Shown here piece after piece: positions 1 to 7,405 of a DNA stretch of 64,000 nucleotides (positions within the stretch are counted from its first letter, which is position 1; the number at the start of each line of letters is the position of its first letter). Position numbers and translations under genes: made by a program. Origin of the DNA: DATBDN01 sp963715995 (GTDB lineage: Bacteria > Actinomycetota > Thermoleophilia > Solirubrobacterales > Thermoleophilaceae). The notes beneath the pieces are model-generated. The model saw nothing but the letters and a program-made list of their open reading frames with translations. It ran no database searches and was not told the origin of the DNA. The DNA lies in assembly GCA_963715995.1 (NCBI GenBank), contig OY970283.1, forward strand, positions 1,550,001-1,614,000, written 5' to 3'.

Positions 1-1389
1 ATCGACCGCTTCGCCCAGATCGAGCCGAAGGTGCTCCTGGCGATCGACGGCTACCGCTACGGCGGCAAGGACTTCGACTGCGCGGCGAAGCTGGAGCAGA
101 TAGCGGCGGCGATGCCCGCCACGAAGGTGGTCCGCTTCGGCTACGCCGACGGCACAGGCTGGGGCGAACAAAACCTAAAGACGGGGCCAGGCCCCATCTT
201 TAACTTCCAAGCCGTTCCGTTTTCCGACCCGCTCTGGATCCTCTATTCGTCCGGGACCACCGGGCTTCCGAAGGCGATCGTGCACTCGCAGGGCGGGATC
301 CTGCTCGAGCAGCTGAAGAAGATGCACCTGCATCTGGATGCCCAATCCGGTGATCGCGTCTTCTGGTTCACGACGACCGGCTGGATGATGTGGAACTTCT
401 TGGTCGGCGTGCTCTTGACCGAGGCCTCGATCGTGCTCTACGACGGCAACCCGGCCGGCACCGTGCTCTGGAACCTGGCCGCCGACGCCGGGATCACCAC
501 GTTCGGCACGAGCGCGGCGTTCATCGCCGCCTCGATGAAGGACGGGATCGAGCCGGCCAAGGGGCGCGACCTCTCCGCGCTCGCGGCGGTCGGCTCGACC
601 GGCTCACCGCTCGCTCCCGAGGGCTTCCAGTGGATCTACGACCAGCTCGGCTCGGACATCTGGCTCTTCTCGACCTCGGGTGGCACCGACGTCTGCTCGG
701 CATTCGTCGGCGGGGTGCCGACGCTGCCGGTTTACCGCGGCGAGCTCCAGGCGCGCTCGCTCGGCTGCGCGGTCGAGTCCTGGGACGAGGACGGCGGGCC
801 ACAGATCGGCCACGTGGGCGAGCTCGTCATCACCGAGCCCCTGCCGTCGATGCCGATCTACTTCTGGGGCGACCCCGCCCGCGAGAGGCTGCGCGAGTCC
901 TACTTCGCGCGCTGGCCGGGCATCTGGCGCCACGGCGACTGGATCGAGATCACCGAGCGCGGCACGGCGATCATCTACGGACGATCGGACTCGACGATCA
1001 ACCGCGGCGGCATCCGCATGGGCACCTCGGAGATCTACCGCGCGGTGCTCTCACTCGACCAGGTGCAGGACGCGCTGGTGGTCGACGTCCCGCGCGAGGG
1101 CGAGGAGAACTGGATGCCGCTGTTCGTCGTCATGCGCGAGGGCGCAGAGCTCGATGACGAAACGCTGAAGGCGATCCGCACGCGCATCCGCGAGGACTGC
1201 TCGCCGCGCCACGTGCCGAGCGACGTGATCGCCATTCCAGAGATCCCGCGCACGCTGTCAGGCAAGGTGCTCGAGGTACCGGTCAAGCGGATCCTGATGG
1301 GCGAGCCGCCCGAGCGTGCCGCCAGCCGCGAGTCGCTTCAGAACCCGGCGGCGTTGGACTGGTTCGTCGACTACGCGGGGTCGATGTGA
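1..1389 (+). CDS. acetoacetyl-CoA synthetase, 3' part (5' end outside the window)
   Basis: Cytoplasmic adenylate-forming ligase that activates acetoacetate to its CoA thioester with ATP. The frame is already open at base 1 (IDRFAQIEPKVLLAIDGY), so the GTG at 31 is internal and roughly 180-200 N-terminal residues of a ~650-residue enzyme are missing. Seen: the AMP-binding signature YSSGTTGLPKAIVHSQ (fragment residues about 82-97), the FTTTGWMMWNF stretch typical of the acetoacetyl-CoA branch, and the C-terminal PRTLSGK with the adenylation lysine. Acetoacetate specificity is inferred from resemblance to AacS; a related short-chain acyl-CoA synthetase is the alternative. Its last 19 bases overlap the 3' end of the convergent small gene at 1371-1694. 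Confidence 0.85.
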   Translation: MDRFAQIEPKVLLAIDGYRYGGKDFDCAAKLEQIAAAMPATKVVRFGYADGTGWGEQNLKTGPGPIFNFQAVPFSDPLWILYSSGTTGLPKAIVHSQGGILLEQLKKMHLHLDAQSGDRVFWFTTTGWMMWNFLVGVLLTEASIVLYDGNPAGTVLWNLAADAGITTFGTSAAFIAASMKDGIEPAKGRDLSALAAVGSTGSPLAPEGFQWIYDQLGSDIWLFSTSGGTDVCSAFVGGVPTLPVYRGELQARSLGCAVESWDEDGGPQIGHVGELVITEPLPSMPIYFWGDPARERLRESYFARWPGIWRHGDWIEITERGTAIIYGRSDSTINRGGIRMGTSEIYRAVLSLDQVQDALVVDVPREGEENWMPLFVVMREGAELDDETLKAIRTRIREDCSPRHVPSDVIAIPEIPRTLSGKVLEVPVKRILMGEPPERAASRESLQNPAALDWFVDYAGSM

Positions 1390-1694
1390 CGGTCGATCGT
1401 GCGCTGGACCCAGTCCTGCGTGGCCGTGTCGGCCATGCGGTAGCGCGCGAGCAGCTCCTTCTGCTTCTCGAGCGGTAGACCGGCGATGACCCAGCGCACG
1501 GCGTAGCGCTCGAAACGCTGCTCCTGCGCGCGGTGCCAGTGGTCGTCGACCGACGCCGCCGCCCCCCCGCTGCGCCGCTCGAGCTCGGCCTCGCTGCCGG
1601 CCGAGATGCTGTCGCGCAGTGTCAGCACGTTGCCGTCGTCGTCGGTGTAGTCGGTCGTCGCGACGACCGTCCGCTTGCGAGAACGTTTGCCCAC
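1371..1694 (-). CDS. hypothetical 107-residue protein
   Basis: Not recognised. A small, charged, soluble-looking protein that begins VGKRSRKRTV and contains an acidic DYTDDDGN motif near residue 15 and a helical C-terminal half rich in W, Q and R (DDHWHRAQEQRFERYAVRW). The GTG start at 1694 is chosen because the frame upstream becomes arginine- and cysteine-rich junk and because a symmetric promoter-like palindrome lies just upstream. It is divergent from the glutamate dehydrogenase gene with only 26 bases between start codons, and convergent with acetoacetyl-CoA synthetase, whose coding end it overlaps by 19 bases. No signal peptide or membrane segment. Confidence 0.6.
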   Translation of the reverse strand: MGKRSRKRTVVATTDYTDDDGNVLTLRDSISAGSEAELERRSGGAAASVDDHWHRAQEQRFERYAVRWVIAGLPLEKQKELLARYRMADTATQDWVQRTIDRHIDPA

Positions 1695-1700
1695 GTGCCT

Positions 1701-1715
1701 GATCGTGGCACGATC
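1701..1715. promoter_or_regulatory. palindrome in a 26-base divergent promoter region
   Basis: GATCGTggcACGATC is a perfect 6-3-6 inverted repeat centred between the divergent GTG starts at 1694 (minus) and 1721 (plus). Each strand presents CACGAT ending 6-7 bases before its start codon, so it may act as a symmetric, bidirectional -10 element or as an operator for both genes. Confidence 0.45.
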
Positions 1716-1720
1716 CAACT

Positions 1721-3028
1721 GTGGGAACCGGATGGGACGAGATCGACCTCGCCGACAGCAACATGGTGCGCGCGGGGGAGGAGTGGCACTCCGAGCTCTA
1801 CCGCATCGCGAGCTCGCAGTTCCTGCGCTGCGCCGACGTGCTCGACCTCGACCAAGAGTCGCGCGAGCGGCTGATCGAGCCGCGACGGTCACTGATCGTC
1901 GTCTTCCCGGTGCGAATGGACGACGGCAGCGTGCGCTCGTTCACCGGCTACCGCGTGCAGCACACGCTCACGATGGGCCCGACGAAGGGCGGCATCCGCT
2001 ACGCGCCGGGAGTGTCGATGGGCGAGTGCGCCGCGCTTGCGATGTGGATGACCTGGAAGTGCTCGCTGCTCGGGCTGCCCTACGGCGGCGCGAAGGGCGG
2101 CGTGCGCTGCGACACCAACGAGCTGTCGGTCAACGAGATCGAGCACATCACGCGCCGCTACGCCTCCGAGCTGATCCCGGTGATCGGCCCCGACCGCGAC
2201 ATCCCGGCGCCCGACATGGCCACCGGCGAGCGCGAGATGGCGTGGTTCTACGACACCTACTCGCAGGCCATGGGCCACTCGGTGCCGGAGATCGTCACCG
2301 GCAAGCCGGCGGTGCTCGGGGGCACCGAGGCGCGCCGCCCGGCAACCGGGCTCGGCGTGGTCTACGTCACGCAGGCGGTGCTCGACCGGCTCGATTGGGA
2401 CATCCGCGAGCAGCGCTTCGTGGTGCAGGGCTTCGGCAACGTGGGCGCGGTCGCGGCGCTCGAACTGCACCGGCTGGGCGCGAAAGTGGTCGGCGTCTCC
2501 GATCACACTTGTGGCGTGGTCGACCCGGACGGGCTCGACATCCCGGCCGTCAGCGCCTGGGTCGCCGAGAACCGCTTCCTCGAGGGCTGCCCGATCGGCA
2601 CGCGTGTCGGCCGTGTGGATGTGCTGGAGACGCCGTGCGACGTGCTGATCCCGGCTGCGATCGAGCGCCAGATCACGAGCGAGAACGCGGGCAAGCTCGA
2701 CTGCCGGCTGATCGTGGAGGCCGCCAACGGCCCGACCACGCCCGAGGCCGAGCGCATGCTCGACGAGCGCGGGATCACGATCGTGCCGGACATCCTCGCG
2801 AACGCCGGCGGCGTGACGGTCTCCTACTTCGAGTGGGTCCAGGACCAGCAGAAGTACACGTGGGAGGTCGCGCAGATCAAGGATCGCCTCCGGATGCAGC
2901 TGCGCACCGCCACGGCGAAGGTGGCGGCGGCCGCCGACGAGCTCGACCTGGACTGGCGGACCGCGGCGATGACGGTCGCGGTCAAGCGCGTGTCAGAGGC
3001 AGCGAAGCTGCGCGCGATCTATCCCTGA
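1721..3028 (+). CDS. Glu/Leu/Phe/Val-family dehydrogenase, probably glutamate dehydrogenase
   Basis: NAD(P)-dependent oxidative deamination of glutamate to 2-oxoglutarate and ammonium, or the reverse. At 435 residues it has the length of the ~420-450-residue hexameric class. Seen: the substrate-binding GPTKGGIRYAPGVS (residues 86-99) and PYGGAKGG (120-127) with the catalytic lysine, the NAD-binding VQGFGNVG Rossmann turn, and the ILANAGGVTVSYFEWVQ motif near the C-terminus. The GTG start at 1721 places CACGAT 6 bases upstream with no ribosome-binding site. Cofactor choice cannot be read with confidence. It is a single gene; a GC-rich hairpin (3058-3088) separates it from the convergent tetR gene. 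Confidence 0.9.
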   Translation: MGTGWDEIDLADSNMVRAGEEWHSELYRIASSQFLRCADVLDLDQESRERLIEPRRSLIVVFPVRMDDGSVRSFTGYRVQHTLTMGPTKGGIRYAPGVSMGECAALAMWMTWKCSLLGLPYGGAKGGVRCDTNELSVNEIEHITRRYASELIPVIGPDRDIPAPDMATGEREMAWFYDTYSQAMGHSVPEIVTGKPAVLGGTEARRPATGLGVVYVTQAVLDRLDWDIREQRFVVQGFGNVGAVAALELHRLGAKVVGVSDHTCGVVDPDGLDIPAVSAWVAENRFLEGCPIGTRVGRVDVLETPCDVLIPAAIERQITSENAGKLDCRLIVEAANGPTTPEAERMLDERGITIVPDILANAGGVTVSYFEWVQDQQKYTWEVAQIKDRLRMQLRTATAKVAAAADELDLDWRTAAMTVAVKRVSEAAKLRAIYP

Positions 3029-3057
3029 ACGGCCGCGGGGTCGCCCGCGTGGGGTTG

Positions 3058-3088
3058 GCCGCGCGCGACGACGCGGTGCGCGCGCGGC
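3058..3088. terminator. GC-rich hairpin between convergent genes
   Basis: GCCGCGCGC (3058-3066) and GCGCGCGGC (3080-3088) form a perfect 9-bp stem with a 13-base loop in the 73-base gap between the stops of glutamate dehydrogenase and tetR. There is no U-tract. The position suggests a shared bidirectional terminator. Confidence 0.4.
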
Positions 3089-3101
3089 GCCCTGGCTGCG
3101 G

Positions 3102-3671
3102 CTACGCCGCGCGTGTGAGCCCGCGGCGCAGGAGCTCGGCCAGATCGCGGCCGTAGTTGCGATCGCCGAGCATCACGTACGCCTTGGCAGCCCGGTCGAG
3201 AGCGTCGCGGATCACGCGCGCAGTCACCGCCGGGCGAACGCGGGCGTCGATGGCGCCCTGGGCCTGCCAGTCGCGAAGGAACCCTTCGAGCCACTCGCGC
3301 GACGGCGCGGTGCGGGTGAGCCACTCGTCGGTGTCGTCGACCAGCTCGAGGCCGCGGTTGACCACCATGTAGATGTCGCGGTGCTCCTCGGCAGCCTGGT
3401 AGGCGGCCTCGAACAGGCGCACGAGCGCGGAGTCGAAGCTGCGGCTGCGGCTGGTCTTCTCAGCCGCGAGCGTCGCGAAGCGTTCAGCCAGCTGCTCGGC
3501 GAAGGCACCGGCCAGCGATTCCTTGCCGGGGAAGTAGAGATAGAAGGTGCCCTGAGCGACCCCAGCACGGCCGACGATTTCCGATACGGTCGCCTCGTCG
3601 TAGCCCTTCTTCGCGAAGACGCCGCGCGCCGAGGACAGCAGTTGCCCTCGCCTGTCCCCGGAATTCGCCAC
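3102..3671 (-). CDS. TetR/AcrR-family transcriptional regulator
   Basis: One-component repressor. At 189 residues it has the usual family length. The N-terminal helix-turn-helix is clear (residues about 10-55, with EATVSEIVGRAGVAQGTFY and LYFPGKESL); the remainder is a helical ligand-binding/dimer domain too variable to name a ligand. The GTG start at 3671 is followed by ANSGDRRGQLLSSA, the normal lead-in to helix 1. A perfect TGACTG-t-CAGTCA palindrome lies 21 bases upstream (3692-3704) over the probable -35, pointing to autoregulation. No divergent partner gene is adjacent: the next stretch holds hairpins and repeats, so its targets are unknown. Confidence 0.88.
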   Translation of the reverse strand: MANSGDRRGQLLSSARGVFAKKGYDEATVSEIVGRAGVAQGTFYLYFPGKESLAGAFAEQLAERFATLAAEKTSRSRSFDSALVRLFEAAYQAAEEHRDIYMVVNRGLELVDDTDEWLTRTAPSREWLEGFLRDWQAQGAIDARVRPAVTARVIRDALDRAAKAYVMLGDRNYGRDLAELLRRGLTRAA

Positions 3672-3691
3672 TCGGTCCCTTTGTACCAGAC

Positions 3692-3704
3692 TGACTGTCA
3701 GTCA
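3692..3704. promoter_or_regulatory. candidate TetR-family operator
   Basis: TGACTG-T-CAGTCA, a perfect 6-1-6 inverted repeat upstream of the tetR start. Read on the minus strand it overlaps a TTGACT -35-like hexamer, the classic placement for autorepression. Confidence 0.55.
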
Positions 3705-3792
3705 ATGGCGGGCGGGTTGGGCGGGTGTTGGGGGTGGCGGTTTCGGCGGGCGCGCTCTCGGTCAGCGCGTCAGGGCTCGAGCGGCGTGGTTC

Positions 3793-3839
3793 GCGAGCAC
3801 CGACCCTCGCTGGGGCAGCTAAGAGGGATCGGTGCTCGC
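3793..3839. repeat. strong hairpin, 11-bp perfect outer stem
   Basis: GCGAGCACCGA (3793-3803) and TCGGTGCTCGC (3829-3839) pair perfectly; CCCTC (3804-3808) and GAGGG (3823-3827) extend the stem after a single bulged A, giving about 16 pairs around a 14-base loop. No U-tract follows. It is the first of four hairpins in the gene-free stretch 3672-4316. Confidence 0.6.
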
Positions 3840-3897
3840 TCGCGGTGCCGCGGTTGGTCGCGCTGTCGCCCCGCGCTCGGCGGAGCCGCTCCTGGTC

Positions 3898-3944
3898 GCG
3901 AGTTTCACGTTAAGCCGCGTATATCGGCTCAATGGGAAACTCGC
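3898..3944. repeat. two-stage hairpin
   Basis: Outer arms GCGAGTTTC (3898-3906) and GAAACTCGC (3936-3944) are perfect; an inner stem AGCCG (3913-3917) / CGGCT (3925-3929) caps it, with symmetric 6-base internal loops. The loop CGTATAT is AT-rich, unlike its surroundings. It could be an RNA element or a protein-binding site. Confidence 0.55.
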
Positions 3945-3964
3945 GGGCTTCGAGTGGCAGGTTG

Positions 3965-3983
3965 ACCGCGCTATTCGCGCGGT
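3965..3983. repeat. short inverted repeat
   Basis: ACCGCGC (3965-3971) and GCGCGGT (3977-3983) form a perfect 7-bp stem with a 5-base loop (TATTC). Third hairpin of the 3672-4316 stretch. Confidence 0.45.
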
Positions 3984-4015
3984 GAAGGTGCCAGTCGGGC
4001 ATCGAGTGTGACCTC

Positions 4016-4034
4016 GACCACGCTATAGGTGGTC
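4016..4034. repeat. short inverted repeat
   Basis: GACCAC (4016-4021) and GTGGTC (4029-4034) are perfect arms around a 7-base AT-rich centre (GCTATAG). The form fits either an operator or a small hairpin. Fourth in the row. Confidence 0.4.
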
Positions 4035-4144
4035 AACGTCACAGTCGCGGTCAGTGAGCGCGTTCGCGGGGCCGCGGGGGACGGCGGGAGAGCACAAGCG
4101 CCACTCCAGCCACCCCTTCGCCGAAGCAGTTTGCGCAGCGCAGC

Positions 4145-4244
4145 GAGGGGACGGCCGGCGGAGAGCGGCGAGAGGACGGCCGGCGGAGAGCAGCGAGAGG
4201 ACGGCCGGCGGAGAGCGGCGAGGGGACGGCGCGCGGCAGAGCAG
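4145..4244. repeat. 25-bp tandem repeat, four copies
   Basis: Three near-identical 25-base units (starts 4145, 4170, 4195; core GAGRGGACGGCCGGCGGAGA) are followed by a decayed fourth (4220-4244). Units differ at one or two positions. No spacers, so not a CRISPR array. No convincing gene covers it: the frames across it translate to Arg/Ala/Gly low complexity. Confidence 0.7.
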
Positions 4245-4316
4245 GCCTGGCTGCCGCCCGGCCCGCGGCGGCACCACAGCCGCAACCTTCCACGACCAGG
4301 CGTGTTCCGGCCTGTG

Positions 4317-4523
4317 ATGTCCACCAGCGTCCGCCCCGTCACCACGTCTCGACCGGCGACCCGCTCTGCGGCTCGCCGGGCGCTGAACGTGGCGTTCGTG
4401 GTGGTGCTGATCGTGGCCAGCGTCGCTGCTCAGGCGGTCGACAAGACGCCGATCGCCGTCGGGCTGCTTCTGGTCGCGGCCTGCGCGCTTGCGCCGCTGT
4501 TCTCACCGTCGCTCGACGCCTGA
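4317..4523 (+). CDS. small membrane protein, 68 residues
   Basis: Not recognised. Starting at ATG 4317 (MSTSVRPVTTSRPATRSAAR) it has a short basic, Ser/Thr-rich head and two adjacent hydrophobic segments (about residues 25-38 and 46-62: VAFVVVLIVASVAAQ and IAVGLLLVAACALAPLF), so it is probably a two-pass or hairpin membrane peptide. Frames upstream of this ATG run through the tandem repeat and look non-coding, which is why the later start was chosen. Its last codons and stop (GACGCCTGA) form the first copy of a tandem repeat that continues past the gene. No clear ribosome-binding site. Confidence 0.45.
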   Translation: MSTSVRPVTTSRPATRSAARRALNVAFVVVLIVASVAAQAVDKTPIAVGLLLVAACALAPLFSPSLDA

Positions 4524-4614
4524 CCCCGCCCGCGCTCGACGCCTGAGCCAGCGCCTCGCCCGACGCCTGACCCCGCCCCCGCCCGACGCCTGAGCCAAGC
4601 TGTCGCACGACGCC
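4514..4614. repeat. 47-bp tandem duplication that begins inside a gene's stop region
   Basis: CGACGCC recurs at 4514, 4537, 4561, 4584 and 4608 with 23/24-base spacing. Bases 4514-4560 and 4561-4607 are two copies of a 47-base unit made of two half-units, followed alternately by TGACCCC and TGAGCCA. The first copy carries the stop codon of the 68-residue membrane protein; the rest fills the gap before the next gene. Confidence 0.65.
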
Positions 4615-4638
4615 CAAGGCAGTCGTGCTGAGATCCGC

Positions 4639-5739
4639 GTGGTGGCGGACACACTCACTCGCCGTGACCTGAACCGCGCGCTGCTCGCGCGCCAGGGGCT
4701 GCTGGAGCGGCGGCCGCTCGATCCGGCGGGCGCCATCGAGGCGGTCTGCGGCCTCCAGGCCCAGGCGGCGGCGCCTCCGTTCATCGGTCTCTGGACACGC
4801 ATCAGCGACTTCGACGAGAGCGCGCTCCAGGCGGCGATCGATGCCCGCACGGTCGTCCGAGCGACGATGATGCGCCACACGATCCACTTCGTCACGGCGC
4901 GCGACTACTTGTGGCTGCGGCCCGCGATCCAGCCCGCCCTCGACGCGAGCTTCAACGCCCAGACGCGCAAGCGGCTGGCGGGCGTCGACGTGACGCCGTT
5001 CCTCGAGGACGCGCGGCAGGCGTTCGCCGAGCGCCCGCACACGTTCAGCGAGGTGCAGGCGCTGGTCGTGGCGCGCGATCCCGACTGCGACGTCCGCGCG
5101 ATCACCTACGCGGTGCGAACGCATCTGAAGCTGATCTGCGTGCCGAACACGTCGCGCTGGCGCTTCGGCGGGCGGGTGCCGTTCACGCTCGCCGAGGCAT
5201 GGCTCGGCCGGCCGGTCGGCGACGAGCACGACCACGAGCAGATGGTGCGCCGCTACCTGGCGGCATTCGGGCCCGCCACGCCAGCCGACGTGACGGCGTG
5301 GTCGGGTGTGGGTGGCATGCGCGCGGTGGTCGACGCGATGCGCGACGAGCTCGACATCCACCGCGACGAGGCGGGCCGCGAGCTCTTCGACGTGCCGGGT
5401 GCGCCGCTGCCGGGCGCGGGGGTCGCCGCGCCACCGCGCTTCCTTCCGGAGTTCGACAACACGCTGCTGGCCCACCGCGACCGCACGCGGGTGATCGCCG
5501 ACGAGCACCGGCCGCGCGTGTACCTCGTGGCGGGGCGGATGCTCGGGACGCTGCTGCTCGACGGCTTCGCGGCCGCGACCTGGCGGCTGGAGCGAGCTCG
5601 CGGCGAGGTCACGCTGACAATCGAGCCGTTCGGGCGGATCACGAAGGTCGACCGGACGGCGCTCGAGCCCGAGGCCGAAGCGCTCCTCGCCTGGGCCGAG
5701 CCTGATGCCACCTCCCGCAAGCTCCGCTTCCGGCGATAA
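4639..5739 (+). CDS. winged-helix DNA-binding domain protein (HTH_42 / AlkZ-like family)
   Basis: 366 residues, resembling the winged-helix family that includes the AlkZ/YcaQ-type DNA glycosylases. Typical features seen: an opening that ends in a Leu-rich helix (TRRDLNRALLARQGLLERR), the conserved CGLQAQAAAPPFIGLWTRI early motif, VRATMMRHTIHFVTARDYLW (residues about 74-93), and the closing FLPEFDNTLLAHRDRTRV segment. Members of this family are often listed only as DNA-binding; a DNA-repair role is possible but unproven here. The GTG at 4639 was used; a second GTG directly follows. It sits 8 bases before the crotonase gene. Confidence 0.7.
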   Translation: MVADTLTRRDLNRALLARQGLLERRPLDPAGAIEAVCGLQAQAAAPPFIGLWTRISDFDESALQAAIDARTVVRATMMRHTIHFVTARDYLWLRPAIQPALDASFNAQTRKRLAGVDVTPFLEDARQAFAERPHTFSEVQALVVARDPDCDVRAITYAVRTHLKLICVPNTSRWRFGGRVPFTLAEAWLGRPVGDEHDHEQMVRRYLAAFGPATPADVTAWSGVGGMRAVVDAMRDELDIHRDEAGRELFDVPGAPLPGAGVAAPPRFLPEFDNTLLAHRDRTRVIADEHRPRVYLVAGRMLGTLLLDGFAAATWRLERARGEVTLTIEPFGRITKVDRTALEPEAEALLAWAEPDATSRKLRFRR

Positions 5740-5747
5740 TCGCCCGC

Positions 5748-6596
5748 TTGGACTTCGAGACGATTCGCTACGAGGTCGCCGACGGCGTCCTGACGATCAC
5801 GCTGAACCGGCCCGACCGGCTGAACGCGTTCACCGAGACGATGATGAACGAGCTGCTGGCGGCCTTCGATGCCTCCGACGCCGACGACGACGTGCGCGCG
5901 GTGATCGTTACCGGGGCGGGACGCGGCTTCTGCGCGGGCGCCGACCTGGCGAAGGGCGGCGACACCTTCGACTGGCGCGAGCGCGCCGCAGCGGGCGACG
6001 TGCCGCGCGACGGCGGCGGGCGCGTGGTCCTGCGGATCTACAACTCGGTGAAGCCCGTGATCGCCGCGATCAACGGCCCGGCCGTGGGCGTTGGCGTGAC
6101 GATGACGCTGCCTATGGACATCCGCATGGCCGCCGAGGGAGCGAAGATCGGCTTCGTGTTCGCGCGCCGCGGCATCGTCCCCGAGGCGTGCTCGAGCTGG
6201 TTCCTGCCACGCCTCGTGGGGGTCAGCCAGGCGATGGAGTGGGTCGCCACCGGACGCGTCTTCGACGCCGAGGAGGCTCACCGTGGCGGCCTGGTTCGCA
6301 GCGTCCACGCAGGCGATGACCTGCTGCCAGCCGCGAACGCGCTGGCGCGCGAGATTGCCGACAACACGGCGCCCGTGTCGGTGGCGCTTGCCCGCAGGCT
6401 GATGTGGCGCGGCCTAGGCCTCGACCACCCGATGGCGGCGCACCGCGCCGACTCCCGGGCAATGTTCTCGCGCGGCCAGTCGGCCGACGCGGTCGAGGGC
6501 GTGACGTCGTTCCTCGAGAAGCGCGCGGCCTCGTATCCCGACCGCGTATCCGACGGCCTGCCCGACCTATCACTGGAGGAGCCGCAATGGAGCTGA
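5748..6596 (+). CDS. enoyl-CoA hydratase/isomerase (crotonase) family protein
   Basis: 282 residues, cytoplasmic, acting on acyl-CoA thioesters. Seen: the crotonase opening VLTITLNRPDRLNAFTETM, the first oxyanion-hole motif GAGRGFCAGADL (residues about 60-72), NGPAVGVGVTMTLPMDIRMA for the second, and the catalytic-Glu region RRGIVPEACSSWFLPRLVG with VPEA where 2-enoyl-CoA hydratases carry the second acid. Substrate is unknown. The TTG start at 5748 lies 7 bases after GATAAT (5735-5740), a -10-like hexamer with no Shine-Dalgarno, so it may be leaderless. The stop overlaps the next gene's start by 10 bases; the two probably serve one acyl-CoA or alcohol catabolic route. Confidence 0.85.
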   Translation: MDFETIRYEVADGVLTITLNRPDRLNAFTETMMNELLAAFDASDADDDVRAVIVTGAGRGFCAGADLAKGGDTFDWRERAAAGDVPRDGGGRVVLRIYNSVKPVIAAINGPAVGVGVTMTLPMDIRMAAEGAKIGFVFARRGIVPEACSSWFLPRLVGVSQAMEWVATGRVFDAEEAHRGGLVRSVHAGDDLLPAANALAREIADNTAPVSVALARRLMWRGLGLDHPMAAHRADSRAMFSRGQSADAVEGVTSFLEKRAASYPDRVSDGLPDLSLEEPQWS

Positions 6597-7405
6597 CAGG
6601 ACGCACGATCGTGGTGACCGGGGGCGCCTCCGGCATCGGGAAGGCGCTGGCCGAGCGCTTCGCGATGGAGGCCGCCCAGGGCGTGGTCGTGGCCGACATC
6701 GACGAGGCGGGCGCAAAGGCGGTGGCCGACGGGATCGCGGGCGCCGCGCTGGGCGTGGGCTGCGACGTGACCGACGAAGCCGCGGTGAACGAGCTGATCG
6801 ACCGCGCCGAGAGTGAGTTCGGCAACGTCGACATCTTCTGCGCCAATGCCGGTATCGGCCTTGGCAGCCGCCTCGACGCGAGCGACGCGGAGTGGAAGCA
6901 GGTCATGGACGTGAACGTGATGGCGCACATCTACGCGGCGCGCCGGCTGGTGCCCGAGTGGCTGGAGCGAGGCGAGGGCTACTTCGTCTCGACCGCGTCG
7001 GCGGCCGGGATGCTGTCGCAGATCGGCGACGTGACCTACAGCGTGTCCAAGCACGGCGCAGTCGCGTTCGCGGAGTGGCTTGCGATCACCTACGGCGCGC
7101 GCGGGCTGCGCGTGAGCTGCCTCTGCCCGATGGGCGTGAACACACCGCTCGTGCAACGCGGCCTCGACATGGAGGGGCCCGAGGGCCTCGGCGCGAAGAT
7201 CGTTGCCGCATCCGGTGAGCTGCTCGATCCCGCCGACGTGGCCAAGGACGTGATGGCGGCGATCAAGGACGAGCGCTTCTTCATCCTCCCGCACCCGGTG
7301 GTGGGGGAGTTCTACCGCCGCAAGGGCGACGACCACGACCGCTGGCTCGCCGGGATGCGCCGCCTCCAGGCGCGCGTCGAGGAGGCCACCGGACAGCAGG
7401 CCTGA
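6587..7405 (+). CDS. short-chain dehydrogenase/reductase (SDR)
   Basis: 272-residue NAD(P)-dependent oxidoreductase of the classical SDR fold. Seen: TGGASGIG cofactor glycines (residues 12-19), VVADIDEAG at the end of strand 2 (the Asp favours NAD), CANAGIG, STASAAG with the catalytic Ser, and the YSVSK catalytic Tyr/Lys pair. The ATG at 6587 is chosen because GGAGGA lies 6 bases upstream and MELTGRTIVVTGG is the normal SDR opening; longer starts would run through the crotonase gene. It overlaps crotonase by 10 bases and abuts the amidotransferase gene, so the three are probably co-transcribed. Substrate unknown. Confidence 0.88.
   Translation: MELTGRTIVVTGGASGIGKALAERFAMEAAQGVVVADIDEAGAKAVADGIAGAALGVGCDVTDEAAVNELIDRAESEFGNVDIFCANAGIGLGSRLDASDAEWKQVMDVNVMAHIYAARRLVPEWLERGEGYFVSTASAAGMLSQIGDVTYSVSKHGAVAFAEWLAITYGARGLRVSCLCPMGVNTPLVQRGLDMEGPEGLGAKIVAASGELLDPADVAKDVMAAIKDERFFILPHPVVGEFYRRKGDDHDRWLAGMRRLQARVEEATGQQA

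Noticed and set aside
1675..3156. Long open frames on other phases and on the opposite strand over glutamate dehydrogenase (and similarly over almost every gene).
   Set aside because: In this GC-rich DNA third-position GC keeps other frames free of stops. Their translations are Arg/Ala/Pro-rich without domains, while the chosen frames hold family motifs.
4145..4244. Possible CRISPR array.
   Set aside because: Units are contiguous 25-mers with no spacers, and no cas genes are near.
4029..4316. An N-terminal extension of the 68-residue membrane protein, back to 4029.
   Set aside because: The extra ~96 residues are low-complexity translations of the tandem repeat; the ATG at 4317 gives a compact membrane peptide.
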